49,399 nt of DNA, from NCBI GenBank assembly GCA_038562375.1, contig JBCFAY010000025.1, positions 1-49,399 on the forward strand, written 5' to 3'. Below the pieces are notes generated by a model, which saw nothing but the letters and a program-made list of their open reading frames with translations, was not told the origin of the DNA and searched no databases. Position 1 is the first letter of the stretch; every line of letters begins with the position of its first letter. The translations under genes and the position numbers were made by a program. This document shows, in pieces, positions 26,958 through 34,870 of this stretch. Source of the DNA: JBCFAY01 sp038562375 (lineage in GTDB: Bacteria; Bacillota; Clostridia; Christensenellales; CAG-138).

Positions 26958-27458
26958 ATGCTGGAGCTTCGGTACGACCGCGAAAAAGCGGTCGCATACG
27001 CAAGGGAATGGGCGTATCGCCGCAACCCGCGCTTTTATGATTTTGACGAGCTGGGCGGGGACTGCACGAACTTCGCGTCGCAGTGCGTGTACGCGGGCGC
27101 GGGCATCATGAATTATACCCCGGTATTCGGCTGGTTCTATATCGACTTGAACAACCGCACGCCGTCGTGGACGGGAGTGGAGTATTTCTATAATTTCATG
27201 GTCAACAACACCGGCGTCGGGCCGTTCGTGCGCGAGGTTCCCCTATACGAGCTCATGCCGGGCGACGTGGTGCAGCTAAAGTTCGCGGGCCCGTTCTTCG
27301 GGCATACGCCCGTGGTCGTGGACGTCAGGGATCCCGCCACGCCGGACAACATTTTCGTCGCGGCGCATACCTACGACGCGGATTACCGCCCGCTCTCCAC
27401 CTACCGCTACACGCAGGTCCGCGCCCTTCACGTGGTGGGCGTTCGCGCGCCGAAATGA
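26958..27458 (+). CDS. Putative amidase-domain protein (amidase_6-like)
   Basis: The protein has 166 residues. The motif GGDCTNFASQCVYAGG-like (residues ~34-50) with the catalytic-type Cys, and HTPVVVDV near 120, match the putative amidase domain of cysteine peptidase fold (NlpC/P60-related) found in Firmicutes, usually in cell-wall or spore proteins. There is no signal peptide, so a cytoplasmic or mother-cell location would be expected. The ribosome site is GGGAGGGG. The next unit begins at the pyrG promoter right after its stop. Confidence 0.82.
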   Translation: MLELRYDREKAVAYAREWAYRRNPRFYDFDELGGDCTNFASQCVYAGAGIMNYTPVFGWFYIDLNNRTPSWTGVEYFYNFMVNNTGVGPFVREVPLYELMPGDVVQLKFAGPFFGHTPVVVDVRDPATPDNIFVAAHTYDADYRPLSTYRYTQVRALHVVGVRAPK

Positions 27459-27470
27459 CCGAATTCGCTC

Positions 27471-27500
27471 TTGCAAAGCGGCGCCCCGCGGTGCTATAAT
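27471..27500 (+). promoter_or_regulatory. pyrG promoter
   Basis: TTGCAA (27471-27476), 18 bases, extended -10 TGC-TATAAT (27495-27500). Initiation is predicted at GGGCTC, 27506. Confidence 0.8.
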
Positions 27501-27505
27501 CGTAA

Positions 27506-27565
27506 GGGCTCCCAAAAATTGTCGAACGACGAGCGCCTTAACAGGCGCTCGCTTTTATTTTTTTT
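27506..27565 (+). promoter_or_regulatory. pyrG leader with CTP-sensitive attenuator
   Basis: The predicted transcript begins GGGCTCCC, the same first bases (GGGC) that Bacillus subtilis pyrG uses for reiterative G addition when CTP is scarce. Twenty-five bases later comes an intrinsic terminator: an 8-bp perfect stem GAGCGCCT/AGGCGCTC (27531-27550), loop TAAC, then GC and a T-rich tract to 27565, all before the pyrG start. In the known mechanism extra Gs pair with a pyrimidine tract in the terminator's 5' arm and prevent termination. Here that arm contains CGCCTT rather than a pure pyrimidine run, so the exact antiterminator pairing is uncertain. Confidence 0.75.
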
Positions 27566-27603
27566 ATACGCCAATTTAAAATCGATTGAGGGGGAGGATC
27601 GGG

Positions 27604-29214
27604 ATGAAGACGAAACTGGTATTTGTTACGGGCGGCGTGGTATCGAGCCTTGGCAAGGGCATTACGGCGGCGGGGCTGGGACGGCTCCTCAAGAGCAGGG
27701 GATATTCGGTGTCGATCACAAAGCTCGACCCGTACCTGAACGTCGATCCCGGCACGATGAACCCGTACCAGCACGGGGAGGTCTATGTGACGGACGACGG
27801 CGCGGAGACCGACCTCGACGTCGGGCATTACGAGCGTTTCATCGACGTGCAGCTCACGCGCGCCAACTCGAGCACGACCGGTCAGATCTACCACACGGTG
27901 CTCGAGAACGAGCGCCAGGGTCGCTACAACGGCGGCACGGTTCAGGTCATCCCGCACGTGACAAACGAGATCAAAAACCGTATACTAAACGTAGCGGAGA
28001 TCCAGAGACCCGACGTTTTGATCGTCGAGATCGGCGGCACCGTGGGCGATATCGAGTCGCTCCCCTACCTTGAAACGATCCGCCAGCTCAAGTGGGAGTA
28101 CGGCCCCGGGGACTGCGCGTGCATCCACGTGACGCTCGTCCCCTACATCGCGGCGGCGGGCGAATTAAAATCCAAGCCGACGCAGCACTCGGTCAAGGAG
28201 CTGTTGGGGATCGGCATCCAGCCGGACATCCTCGTTTGCCGCAGCGACCGGCCGATCGGCGCGGATATCCGCAGAAAGATCGCGCTGTTCTGCAACGTTT
28301 CGCCCGAGAGCGTGGTGGAGAATCTCGACGCGCCGACGCTGTACCAGGTGCCGCTCAAGCTCGAGGAAAACGGCCTTTGCACGGCGGTGCTCCGCACGCT
28401 GCACATGGAGGACCGTCCCGCCGATCTCTCCGGCTGGCGCGCGATGGTCGACCGCGAACGCAATGCCCGCGGCGAGTGCACCGTAGCGCTGGTCGGGAAG
28501 TATGTCCAACTGCACGACGCGTACCTTTCCATCGCGGAATCCTTGCATCACGCCGGGATCGAGTACGGCACGCGCGTAAAGATCCGCTGGATCGATGCAC
28601 AGAGCGTCTCTTGCGACAACGTGAAGGAAACCCTCGCGGGCGCCGACGCGCTTTTGGTGCCCGGCGGCTTCGGGGAACGCGGGCTGGAGGGCAAGATCGC
28701 CGCGATCCGCCACGCCCGCGAAAACGGACTTCCCTTTTTTGGAATCTGCCTCGGGATGCAGATGGCGTGCGTGGAGTTCGCCCGAAACGTCCTCAATATG
28801 AAGGGCGCGCACTCGACCGAGGTCGACCGCGCGACGCCGTATCCCGTGATCGACCTGATGAGCGATCAGGTCAACAACCTCGAGCATATCGGGGGCACGC
28901 TGCGCCTGGGCGGCTATGCGTGCAGGCTCAGCCCCGGTTCCATCGCCCAAAGGCTCTACAAAGCCGAGATGATCCGCGAGCGCCACAGGCACCGCTATGA
29001 ATTCAACAACGCGTTTGTCGATTCGTTCGAGCAGGGCGGGATGCGCTTTACCGGCTGGAACCCGGAGCGCGGCCTCGCCGAGATCGTGGAGCTGCCCAGT
29101 CACCCGTATTTCGTGGGCGTACAGTTCCATCCCGAGTTTTGCTCGCGCCCGGACGCGCCGCATCCGCTGTTCTGCGGCCTGGTGCGCGCCGCGCTCGACA
29201 ATCGCCGCTGCTAA
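27604..29214 (+). CDS. pyrG: CTP synthase
   Basis: The protein has 536 residues. The N-terminal synthetase domain begins TKLVFVTGGVVSSLGKGI (P-loop) with the KLDPYLNVDPGTM and EIGGTVGDIES motifs. The C-terminal class I glutamine amidotransferase domain has the catalytic Cys in FFGICLGMQ near 380 and the HPEF His/Glu near 506. It makes CTP from UTP, ATP and glutamine. ATG 27604 has GGGGGAGG upstream; the six-codon longer start sits in the ribosome site. It is controlled by the attenuator at 27506-27565. guaA follows after 59 bases. Confidence 0.97.
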   Translation: MKTKLVFVTGGVVSSLGKGITAAGLGRLLKSRGYSVSITKLDPYLNVDPGTMNPYQHGEVYVTDDGAETDLDVGHYERFIDVQLTRANSSTTGQIYHTVLENERQGRYNGGTVQVIPHVTNEIKNRILNVAEIQRPDVLIVEIGGTVGDIESLPYLETIRQLKWEYGPGDCACIHVTLVPYIAAAGELKSKPTQHSVKELLGIGIQPDILVCRSDRPIGADIRRKIALFCNVSPESVVENLDAPTLYQVPLKLEENGLCTAVLRTLHMEDRPADLSGWRAMVDRERNARGECTVALVGKYVQLHDAYLSIAESLHHAGIEYGTRVKIRWIDAQSVSCDNVKETLAGADALLVPGGFGERGLEGKIAAIRHARENGLPFFGICLGMQMACVEFARNVLNMKGAHSTEVDRATPYPVIDLMSDQVNNLEHIGGTLRLGGYACRLSPGSIAQRLYKAEMIRERHRHRYEFNNAFVDSFEQGGMRFTGWNPERGLAEIVELPSHPYFVGVQFHPEFCSRPDAPHPLFCGLVRAALDNRRC

Positions 29215-29273
29215 GGCGGGCACTTTCGCCCCGCATCCCGAAAAACTTGCCGCGTCAGGCAACAGGAGGTACC

Positions 29274-30800
29274 ATGAACGAACGCATCGTAGTTTTGGAC
29301 TTTGGCGGACAGTACAATCAGCTCATCGCGCGCCGCGTGCGCGAGGCGGGCGTGTATTCGGAATTGCTCTCGCATAAAAGCTCCTTGGAGAGCATTCGGG
29401 GAGATGTCCTCAGCGGCGTGATCCTCACGGGCGGGCCGGACAGCGTGTACGACAACGAGAGCAAAACCTGCCTCGACGAGGTCTTTCGCCTCGGCGTACC
29501 GGTTTTGGGCATCTGCTACGGGATGCAGTACATGGCCAAGGTCTTCGGCGGCAAGATCGACCGCGCGGCCGTGCGCGAGTACGGGCGCACGCAGGTCGAA
29601 TTCTTCGATCATCCGCTCTTCGAAGGGATGACCGATACCATCGTGTGGATGAACCACAACGACGCCGTGCTCGAGCCGCCCGAGGGCTTTGACGTGATCG
29701 CCCGCACGGACGCGTGCGCGGTCGCCGCGTTCGCGAACGACGAGGCCCAGCTCTACGGCGTGCAGTTCCATCCGGAGGTCAAGCATACCGCCCAAGGGTA
29801 TATCCTCATCGCCAATTTCCTGTGCAACATCTGTAAATTAAAGTGCGATTACCGGGTCGAGAACCTCGCGGATCAGCTCATCGACAAGGTGCGCCGCCAG
29901 GTGGGTTCGTCCCCGGTCATCGGCGCGCTCTCGGGCGGCGTCGATTCCTCGGTCGCGTGCACACTGGTGCACAGGGCGGTCGGCAAGCAGTTGAAGTGCA
30001 TCTTCGTCGATCACGGCCTGCTGCGCCACAACGAGCGCGAAGAGGTCATCGCCTGCTATCGGGACAAGCTCGGCCTCGACGTGATCGCGGTGGACGCGCG
30101 CGAGCGGTTTTTAACCAAGCTCGAGGGCGTGGTGGAGCCGGAACAAAAGCGCAAGATCATCGGCTCCGAGTTTATCCGCGTGTTCGAGGAGGAGGCCAAG
30201 AAATTAGGCGGCGCGCCGTATCTCGTGCAGGGGACGATCTATCCCGACGTGATCGAGAGCGGTACGGACGCCGCGGCGGTCATCAAAAGCCATCACAACG
30301 TCGGCGGGCTCCCCAAGGATATCGATTTTAAGGAGCTTGTGGAGCCGCTGCGGATGCTCTTTAAGGACGAGGTGCGCGCGCTCGGCGAATCGCTCGGCAT
30401 AGACCATGAGCTCGTGTGGCGGCAGCCGTTCCCCGGCCCGGGTCTCGCGATCCGCGTGATCGGCGCGGTCACGGAGGATAAGCTCAAGATCCTCCGCCAC
30501 AGCGATTTTATCCTCCGCGAGGAGATCAAAAACGCCGGGCTGCAGCGGGACGTCTGGCAGTACTTTACGGTGTTTACGGGGCTGCAGAGCGTCGGCGTGA
30601 TGGGCGATGCGCGCACCTATGACTACGTGATCGGCGTGCGCGCCGTCAGCTCGACCGACGCGATGACCGTCGAGTTTTCCGAACTGCCGTATACGGTGCT
30701 GCGCCGCATCAGCGAGCGCATCATCGGCGAGGTCGCCCACGTCAACCGCGTGGTGTACGACATCACCTCAAAGCCCCCGGGAACGATAGAGTGGGAGTAA
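29274..30800 (+). CDS. guaA: GMP synthase (glutamine-hydrolysing)
   Basis: The protein has 508 residues. The N-terminal class I amidotransferase has Cys in GICYGMQ near 82 and HPEVKHT near 165. The ATP-pyrophosphatase domain has the SGGVDSSVA P-loop near 222. The C-terminal dimerisation domain ends PGTIEWE, the invariant family end. It converts XMP to GMP. ATG 29274 has a strong AGGAGGTACC site; the longer open frame overlaps pyrG. It probably shares the pyrG transcript, linking CTP and GMP synthesis, both glutamine-driven. Confidence 0.97.
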   Translation: MNERIVVLDFGGQYNQLIARRVREAGVYSELLSHKSSLESIRGDVLSGVILTGGPDSVYDNESKTCLDEVFRLGVPVLGICYGMQYMAKVFGGKIDRAAVREYGRTQVEFFDHPLFEGMTDTIVWMNHNDAVLEPPEGFDVIARTDACAVAAFANDEAQLYGVQFHPEVKHTAQGYILIANFLCNICKLKCDYRVENLADQLIDKVRRQVGSSPVIGALSGGVDSSVACTLVHRAVGKQLKCIFVDHGLLRHNEREEVIACYRDKLGLDVIAVDARERFLTKLEGVVEPEQKRKIIGSEFIRVFEEEAKKLGGAPYLVQGTIYPDVIESGTDAAAVIKSHHNVGGLPKDIDFKELVEPLRMLFKDEVRALGESLGIDHELVWRQPFPGPGLAIRVIGAVTEDKLKILRHSDFILREEIKNAGLQRDVWQYFTVFTGLQSVGVMGDARTYDYVIGVRAVSSTDAMTVEFSELPYTVLRRISERIIGEVAHVNRVVYDITSKPPGTIEWE

Positions 30801-30851
30801 GAAACGCAGCCCGGAATCTCATAGCCTCAAAAATAATTGAGGAGAATAAAC

Positions 30852-31415
30852 ATGGACTTTGAAAAAGTAGTGAACGATAGAAGAAGTGTTAGAAGATTTG
30901 AGAATAGAATGGTAGAAGAGGAAAAAATCAACAAACTGATCGAAGCCGCCCGCCTATGCCAGTCCGCCAAGAACAGGCAACCATGGAAATTTATGGTGCT
31001 ACAGGGCAACGAAAAAGATAAGATTGCGGAAATTATGTTGGCTTTATTCGAACGAAAAAACATAGACTTGCCTGGCTATGTTAATAGTTCCAAATCATCT
31101 GCCGACGCAATTAAAAAAGCTCCACTTTTGATACTTGTATTTAAAGAAAAAGATAAAGATAAAGATGACAATTGGACAACGGGAGATTTATTATCCATCG
31201 GAGCCGCAATAGAACATATATGTTTGGAAGCGGTGAACTTGAACTTAGGTTCCGTATGGATTAGAGATACTGTTTACACCGAACAAGAGATATGCGATTA
31301 CGCCGGCTATTCAAAGCTGCAGTTGGTATCTGGAATCGCAGTTGGATATCCGGCAGAGGAACCCGCCGCTCGGCCGCGAAAAAAAGCAGAAGAAATCATT
31401 TTGCAGAAACGATAA
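30852..31415 (+). CDS. Nitroreductase-family flavoprotein, AT-rich
   Basis: The protein has 187 residues. DFEKVVNDRRSVRRFENRMVEEE and ARLCQSAKNRQPWKFMVL are the FMN-binding start of the nitroreductase family, with GAAIEHICLEAVNLNLGSVWI and VGYPAEEP later. It would reduce nitro, quinone or similar compounds with NAD(P)H. ATG 30852 has GAGGAGAATA upstream. Codon use is markedly more AT-rich than in pyrG-guaA just before it, so it was probably acquired separately. A strong terminator follows at 31532-31572. Confidence 0.88.
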   Translation: MDFEKVVNDRRSVRRFENRMVEEEKINKLIEAARLCQSAKNRQPWKFMVLQGNEKDKIAEIMLALFERKNIDLPGYVNSSKSSADAIKKAPLLILVFKEKDKDKDDNWTTGDLLSIGAAIEHICLEAVNLNLGSVWIRDTVYTEQEICDYAGYSKLQLVSGIAVGYPAEEPAARPRKKAEEIILQKR

Positions 31416-31531
31416 ATTATAATTTTTTTCGCGTTTTACGGATAGAAAAAAGGTGGGACTGTTATCATCGATGGACACAGCGCGTTTGCTTGTTGTCGAC
31501 TGGCCTGCTGTTTTTGCATATTGGGTGATCA

Positions 31532-31572
31532 AGGCGGGAAAGCCTGAAATGGCTTCCGCCTATTTCTTTTTT
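31532..31572 (+). terminator. Intrinsic terminator after the nitroreductase
   Basis: GGCGG-AAGCC pairs with GGCTT-CGCC around TGAAAT, followed by TATTTCTTTTTT. Confidence 0.82.
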
Positions 31573-31751
31573 GAGAGAGGCCGACCACCCCAAATGATTT
31601 ATCAGCGGACAGGCACAGGATAGGATCGTTGCCTTGTCAACCGTTTTTGCAGGCCGACGGTGACTGTCAAAACCGGCTGAAAACTCACTTTCAGCCTTTA
31701 CAGGCTTTGGCTTTGTAGATTCCGTGTGCCGGCTAAAAAATCTTTTTTAGG
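31573..31751. other. Gene-free AT/GC-mixed spacer
   Basis: No frame with start signals is seen. A few short inverted repeats occur (for example CTAAAAA...TTTTTAG near 31734-31750). The composition differs from both flanks. I see no recognisable transposase or tRNA remnant. Confidence 0.5.
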
Positions 31752-31780
31752 TTGTATATATTTTTCTTCTAAGATATAAT
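31752..31780 (+). promoter_or_regulatory. Promoter of the ureide/hydantoin operon
   Basis: TTGTAT (31752-31757), 17 bases, consensus TATAAT (31775-31780). The first gene starts only at 32314, so the leader is about 525 bases long. Confidence 0.75.
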
Positions 31781-31786
31781 AAATAC

Positions 31787-32313
31787 AATTCCTTCCTGAA
31801 TTGAAAGGCCTAAAACGAATGGAATGACATCATAAGAAGCTGCGGAAAATGGGGCGTAACTCCCCGGCAAGTGCAACTTTTTATGTGTTCAAGGCCGCAT
31901 CCCCGGAGTTTGTTTTGGGCATACTTTCAATAAAAGTTACAGTAAGGTTCCACGAGTCTTTGCGGGAATTCTACCTTGTTGGAGATTCGGGACAGGTTTC
32001 CGTCCAACACATATGAATCCAACCGTAAAGCTGCGGCGTCACTCTTTAGATGAGACTATTCTCGCAAGGAGGCTCGACGCCTTTTCAACTGTACAAGGCC
32101 ATTATCACGTGGCTTGTGGGGATAACGGAGGATGTTCGCCAGAACCGTAATTCTGGTTTGCGAACAATATACAAGCAGGAGAATATACAATTCAAAGCAT
32201 TGGAATGGTATCGCTGCTGATCGTGCCGATGTTCACAGCGGCAGATCTATTTTATTTTTATTTTATAGCTATTATGCTTATTCAACGGTAACTGATTACA
32301 GAAAGGAATGGAC
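31787..32313 (+). ncRNA. Long structured 5' leader, candidate riboswitch/attenuator
   Basis: About 525 bases of untranslated leader hold several strong hairpins. GCGG...CCGC near 31840-31900 encloses GGGG/CCCC and a second arm. GTTGGA/TCCAAC lies near 31978-32010. GGCGTC (32035-32040) pairs with GACGCC (32076-32081) followed by TTTT, a possible attenuator. ACAAGGCCA (32093-32101) pairs with TGGCTTGT (32110-32117), and TTCGCCAGAA pairs with TTCTGG..GCGAA at 32134-32165. I compared it by eye with purine, guanidine, SAM, cobalamin, THF and glycine consensus motifs and found no match. Confidence 0.45.
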
Positions 32314-33699
32314 ATGAAAAGAATACTCATTCATGGAGGGCTTGTTGTTACCGGGAATCATGTCGCTCAATATGACATCGCCGTCGCAGGCGAACGGATT
32401 CACTCATTGGGGATTGCAGGTGGGTTTTCACCCAATGATTTCGATGAAACGATCGACGCAAACGGCCTCATCGTTATGCCGGGATTGGTGGAACCTCATG
32501 TGCACTTTGATGCCCCGTTTATGGGAGGAACAACGGATCACGATATGCTGACGGGGACAAAAGCATGTGCCTATGGAGGCATAACATCCGTAATCAGTTT
32601 TTCAAATCAGCCCAAAGGGGCGTCATTGGTTGAAAATGTGAGGGAGTGGGATGAAAAAAACCGTGGACGGGCATATGTTGATTGGAGCATGCACAGCTTG
32701 GTATATGATGCCGGTGAACAAACTTTAGGCGACATTCCGGAGCTGGTCAAGCTGGGCGTCCCCACCTACAAGTGTTTCACTACCTATCGCCACTCCGGAC
32801 GTTTAATGGATGACGACAGTATGCTCCTTGTACTACAGGCTACTGCAGAGAGCGGCGGCATGCTGATGGTGCACTGTGAGCATGATGCTACTTGTGAGTA
32901 TTTGACGAAAAAAGCCATAACCGAAGGTTGTACGGACTGGATTTATCATGCGAGAACGCGGCCCGCCATGGCGGAGGATATGGCAATTCAACGGGTTGTG
33001 GATCTGCTTAAAACCGTATCGGCGCCCGTCTATATCGTACATGCGTCGACGGCCGACAGCGTTCGCATTATTGCCGATGCTCAGGCAAGTGGTTTACCGA
33101 TTCGCGCTGAAACCTGCACCCACTATCTGATGCTCACCGAAGAGATGTTGAAAGGCGAGAATGGGTATCTGTATATCTGCAGTCCTCCGCTGAGAACAGA
33201 GCATGATATCGAGCATTTGTGGAACGCCGTTCACCTTGGACCGATCGAAGTCGTTTCGTCGGACGATGCCGGTTTGCCCAGCGCAATGCGCAAAGAGCTT
33301 GCTCAAGGCCGCTTTGATAAGGTCCCAAGCGGAATGCCGGGTGTTGAGCCGCGCTTGACGCTGCTCTATTCGGAAGGCGTGAAAAAGAACCGCATTGACT
33401 TGCCCAAACTGGTCGAATTGACCTCTGCGAATCCGGCTAGATTGTTCGGTTTGAGTCCGCATAAGGGGAGTTTAGAGCCTGGTTCGGATGCTGACATCGT
33501 CCTTTTCGATCCTAACGTAGAGTGGACGATGTCTGCTTCAACGCTTCATATGAACACGGATTTTTGCGCGTTTGAAGGGAAGCGAGTTACAGGTAAGGCT
33601 AAAACGCTGTTGTGTCGTGGCGAAGTTGTCCTGCGCGATTTCGAACTGGTAGGCAGCCCTGGTCACGGCCGGCGGGTATTTAGAAAACTGGAAAGATAG
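32314..33699 (+). CDS. Hydantoinase/dihydropyrimidinase-family amidohydrolase
   Basis: The protein has 461 residues and a TIM-barrel cyclic amidohydrolase fold. The HxH metal motif is in VEPHVHFD near 60. The lysine expected to be carbamylated is in GVPTYKCFTTY near 150. Later metal ligands are in MVHCEHD (~185) and IVHAST (~240), with the Asp in SSDDAG near 315. Family members open hydantoin, dihydropyrimidine or allantoin rings to N-carbamoyl products. ATG 32314 has AAAGGA six bases upstream; ATG 32308 abuts that site. It heads an operon with a BMP-type importer and a hydantoin-racemase-like enzyme, so a 5-substituted hydantoin or allantoin is a reasonable substrate class. No carbamoylase is present. 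Confidence 0.85.
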   Translation: MKRILIHGGLVVTGNHVAQYDIAVAGERIHSLGIAGGFSPNDFDETIDANGLIVMPGLVEPHVHFDAPFMGGTTDHDMLTGTKACAYGGITSVISFSNQPKGASLVENVREWDEKNRGRAYVDWSMHSLVYDAGEQTLGDIPELVKLGVPTYKCFTTYRHSGRLMDDDSMLLVLQATAESGGMLMVHCEHDATCEYLTKKAITEGCTDWIYHARTRPAMAEDMAIQRVVDLLKTVSAPVYIVHASTADSVRIIADAQASGLPIRAETCTHYLMLTEEMLKGENGYLYICSPPLRTEHDIEHLWNAVHLGPIEVVSSDDAGLPSAMRKELAQGRFDKVPSGMPGVEPRLTLLYSEGVKKNRIDLPKLVELTSANPARLFGLSPHKGSLEPGSDADIVLFDPNVEWTMSASTLHMNTDFCAFEGKRVTGKAKTLLCRGEVVLRDFELVGSPGHGRRVFRKLER

Positions 33700-33783
33700 G
33701 GGGGGTGCCGCCAACCCATGCGAGTTCGCAAAATAATGAGTTTCGTTTCCCTAGAAGAATAAAACCAGGAGGAGAAAGTATTC

Positions 33784-34764
33784 ATGAAAAAAAAGTTATT
33801 CGTAGCAGCTTTGGCGTTGATGATGGTGTTTGCATTTGCCATGACGGGATGCGCATCCAATGGTACGCCGACCGATGACGCGGGCGATAAATTAAAAGTC
33901 GCGATGGTTTTGCCCGGACTGAAAACAGATGAAGCGTTTAACCAGTATACGTATGAGGGTATGTTACGAGCCAAAGACGAACTCGGAATTGAAACTGCCT
34001 TCAGAGAAGAAGTCACACAGGACGAACAGCTTGAGGTTATTCGTCAATTTGCCCAGCAGGGCTATGATATCATCATCGGCCAGGGCGGCCAATTCGGTGA
34101 GGCTTTGCAGACCGTCGCCAAAGAATTCCCCGACAAACAATTTGTTTTCAGCGTAGCCACCGACACAGGCAACATCCCGAACCTGACGGCCGCTACGGTC
34201 AGCTATAGCCATGCCGGTTATCTCGGCGGCATCATGGCTGCACACACGACAAAAAACAATAAAGTTGCAATGATTTTGGGGGAATGGTATGACCCCCATC
34301 GCCAAATGGAAGCAAGCTTTAAGGCAGCGATCGCATCCGTTAATCCGGATATTGAAGTTACATCGGTGACAACGGGCTCCTGGTCGGATGTGAATAAAGC
34401 GCGTGAAGCATCGCTCGCGTTGATTGCGGACGGTTACGATGTGTTGTTCCCCTGCCTTGACGCCGCGTTTGTAGGCGTGCTGGCCGCCGCGCAAGACTCG
34501 AAGGATGTCTTTATTGTGGGCGCCGTTGTCGATATGGCGAAGGTAGCGCCGGAAGTGACGGTCGGCAGCGTTGTGTTCAACTGGGAAGAGCTCGGCTATC
34601 AGGAGGCCTCCGGCAAATTGACGGATGGCAAAAGCCACATTTTAGGCATGGCTGAAAACGGCATTATCCCGGTGGTGGGAGATAACCTCTCTGCCGAAGG
34701 GAAAATGGCCGTCGAAAAAGCGATCGAAGATCTCAAGGCGGGAACGATCGACATCAAACCATAA
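33784..34764 (+). CDS. BMP/PnrA-family ABC transporter substrate-binding lipoprotein
   Basis: The protein has 326 residues. It has a lipoprotein signal peptide with lipobox MTGC near residue 23, then a periplasmic-binding-type fold: LKVAMVLPGLKTDEAFNQYTYEG, IIGQGGQFGEA, FSVATDTGNIPN, SHAGYLGGIMAA. This matches the basic membrane protein / PnrA group, which mostly bind nucleosides or purine-like ligands. It delivers ligand to the ATPase and two permeases encoded next. Given the hydantoinase and racemase in the operon, the ligand is probably a cyclic ureide or nucleobase-like compound. GGAGGAG is the ribosome site. Confidence 0.88.
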   Translation: MKKKLFVAALALMMVFAFAMTGCASNGTPTDDAGDKLKVAMVLPGLKTDEAFNQYTYEGMLRAKDELGIETAFREEVTQDEQLEVIRQFAQQGYDIIIGQGGQFGEALQTVAKEFPDKQFVFSVATDTGNIPNLTAATVSYSHAGYLGGIMAAHTTKNNKVAMILGEWYDPHRQMEASFKAAIASVNPDIEVTSVTTGSWSDVNKAREASLALIADGYDVLFPCLDAAFVGVLAAAQDSKDVFIVGAVVDMAKVAPEVTVGSVVFNWEELGYQEASGKLTDGKSHILGMAENGIIPVVGDNLSAEGKMAVEKAIEDLKAGTIDIKP

Positions 34765-34782
34765 CTCTGTTTGAGAATCGCG

Positions 34783-34818
34783 GCTTCGCTCACCGGGAGA
34801 ATTCCCGGTGGGCGAAGC
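34783..34818 (+). repeat. Intercistronic hairpin after the binding-protein gene
   Basis: A 16-bp stem (GCTTCGCTCACCGGGA with TCCCGGTGGGCGAAGC) with a four-base loop and no T run. Such hairpins usually stabilise the upstream message, giving more binding protein than membrane components. Confidence 0.75.
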
Positions 34819-34870
34819 TGATGAAATTCTTGCGCTTGCACGGCGTTGTGGAAGGAAGTTGGGTTTTTAT

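Noticed and set aside
29215..29273. Purine riboswitch upstream of guaA
   Set aside because: The gap is only 59 bases and contains nothing but a ribosome site; there is no promoter or terminator.
32132..32317. 61-codon frame in the operon leader
   Set aside because: It has no ribosome site, overlaps strong hairpins and the hydantoinase start, and its composition is not protein-like.
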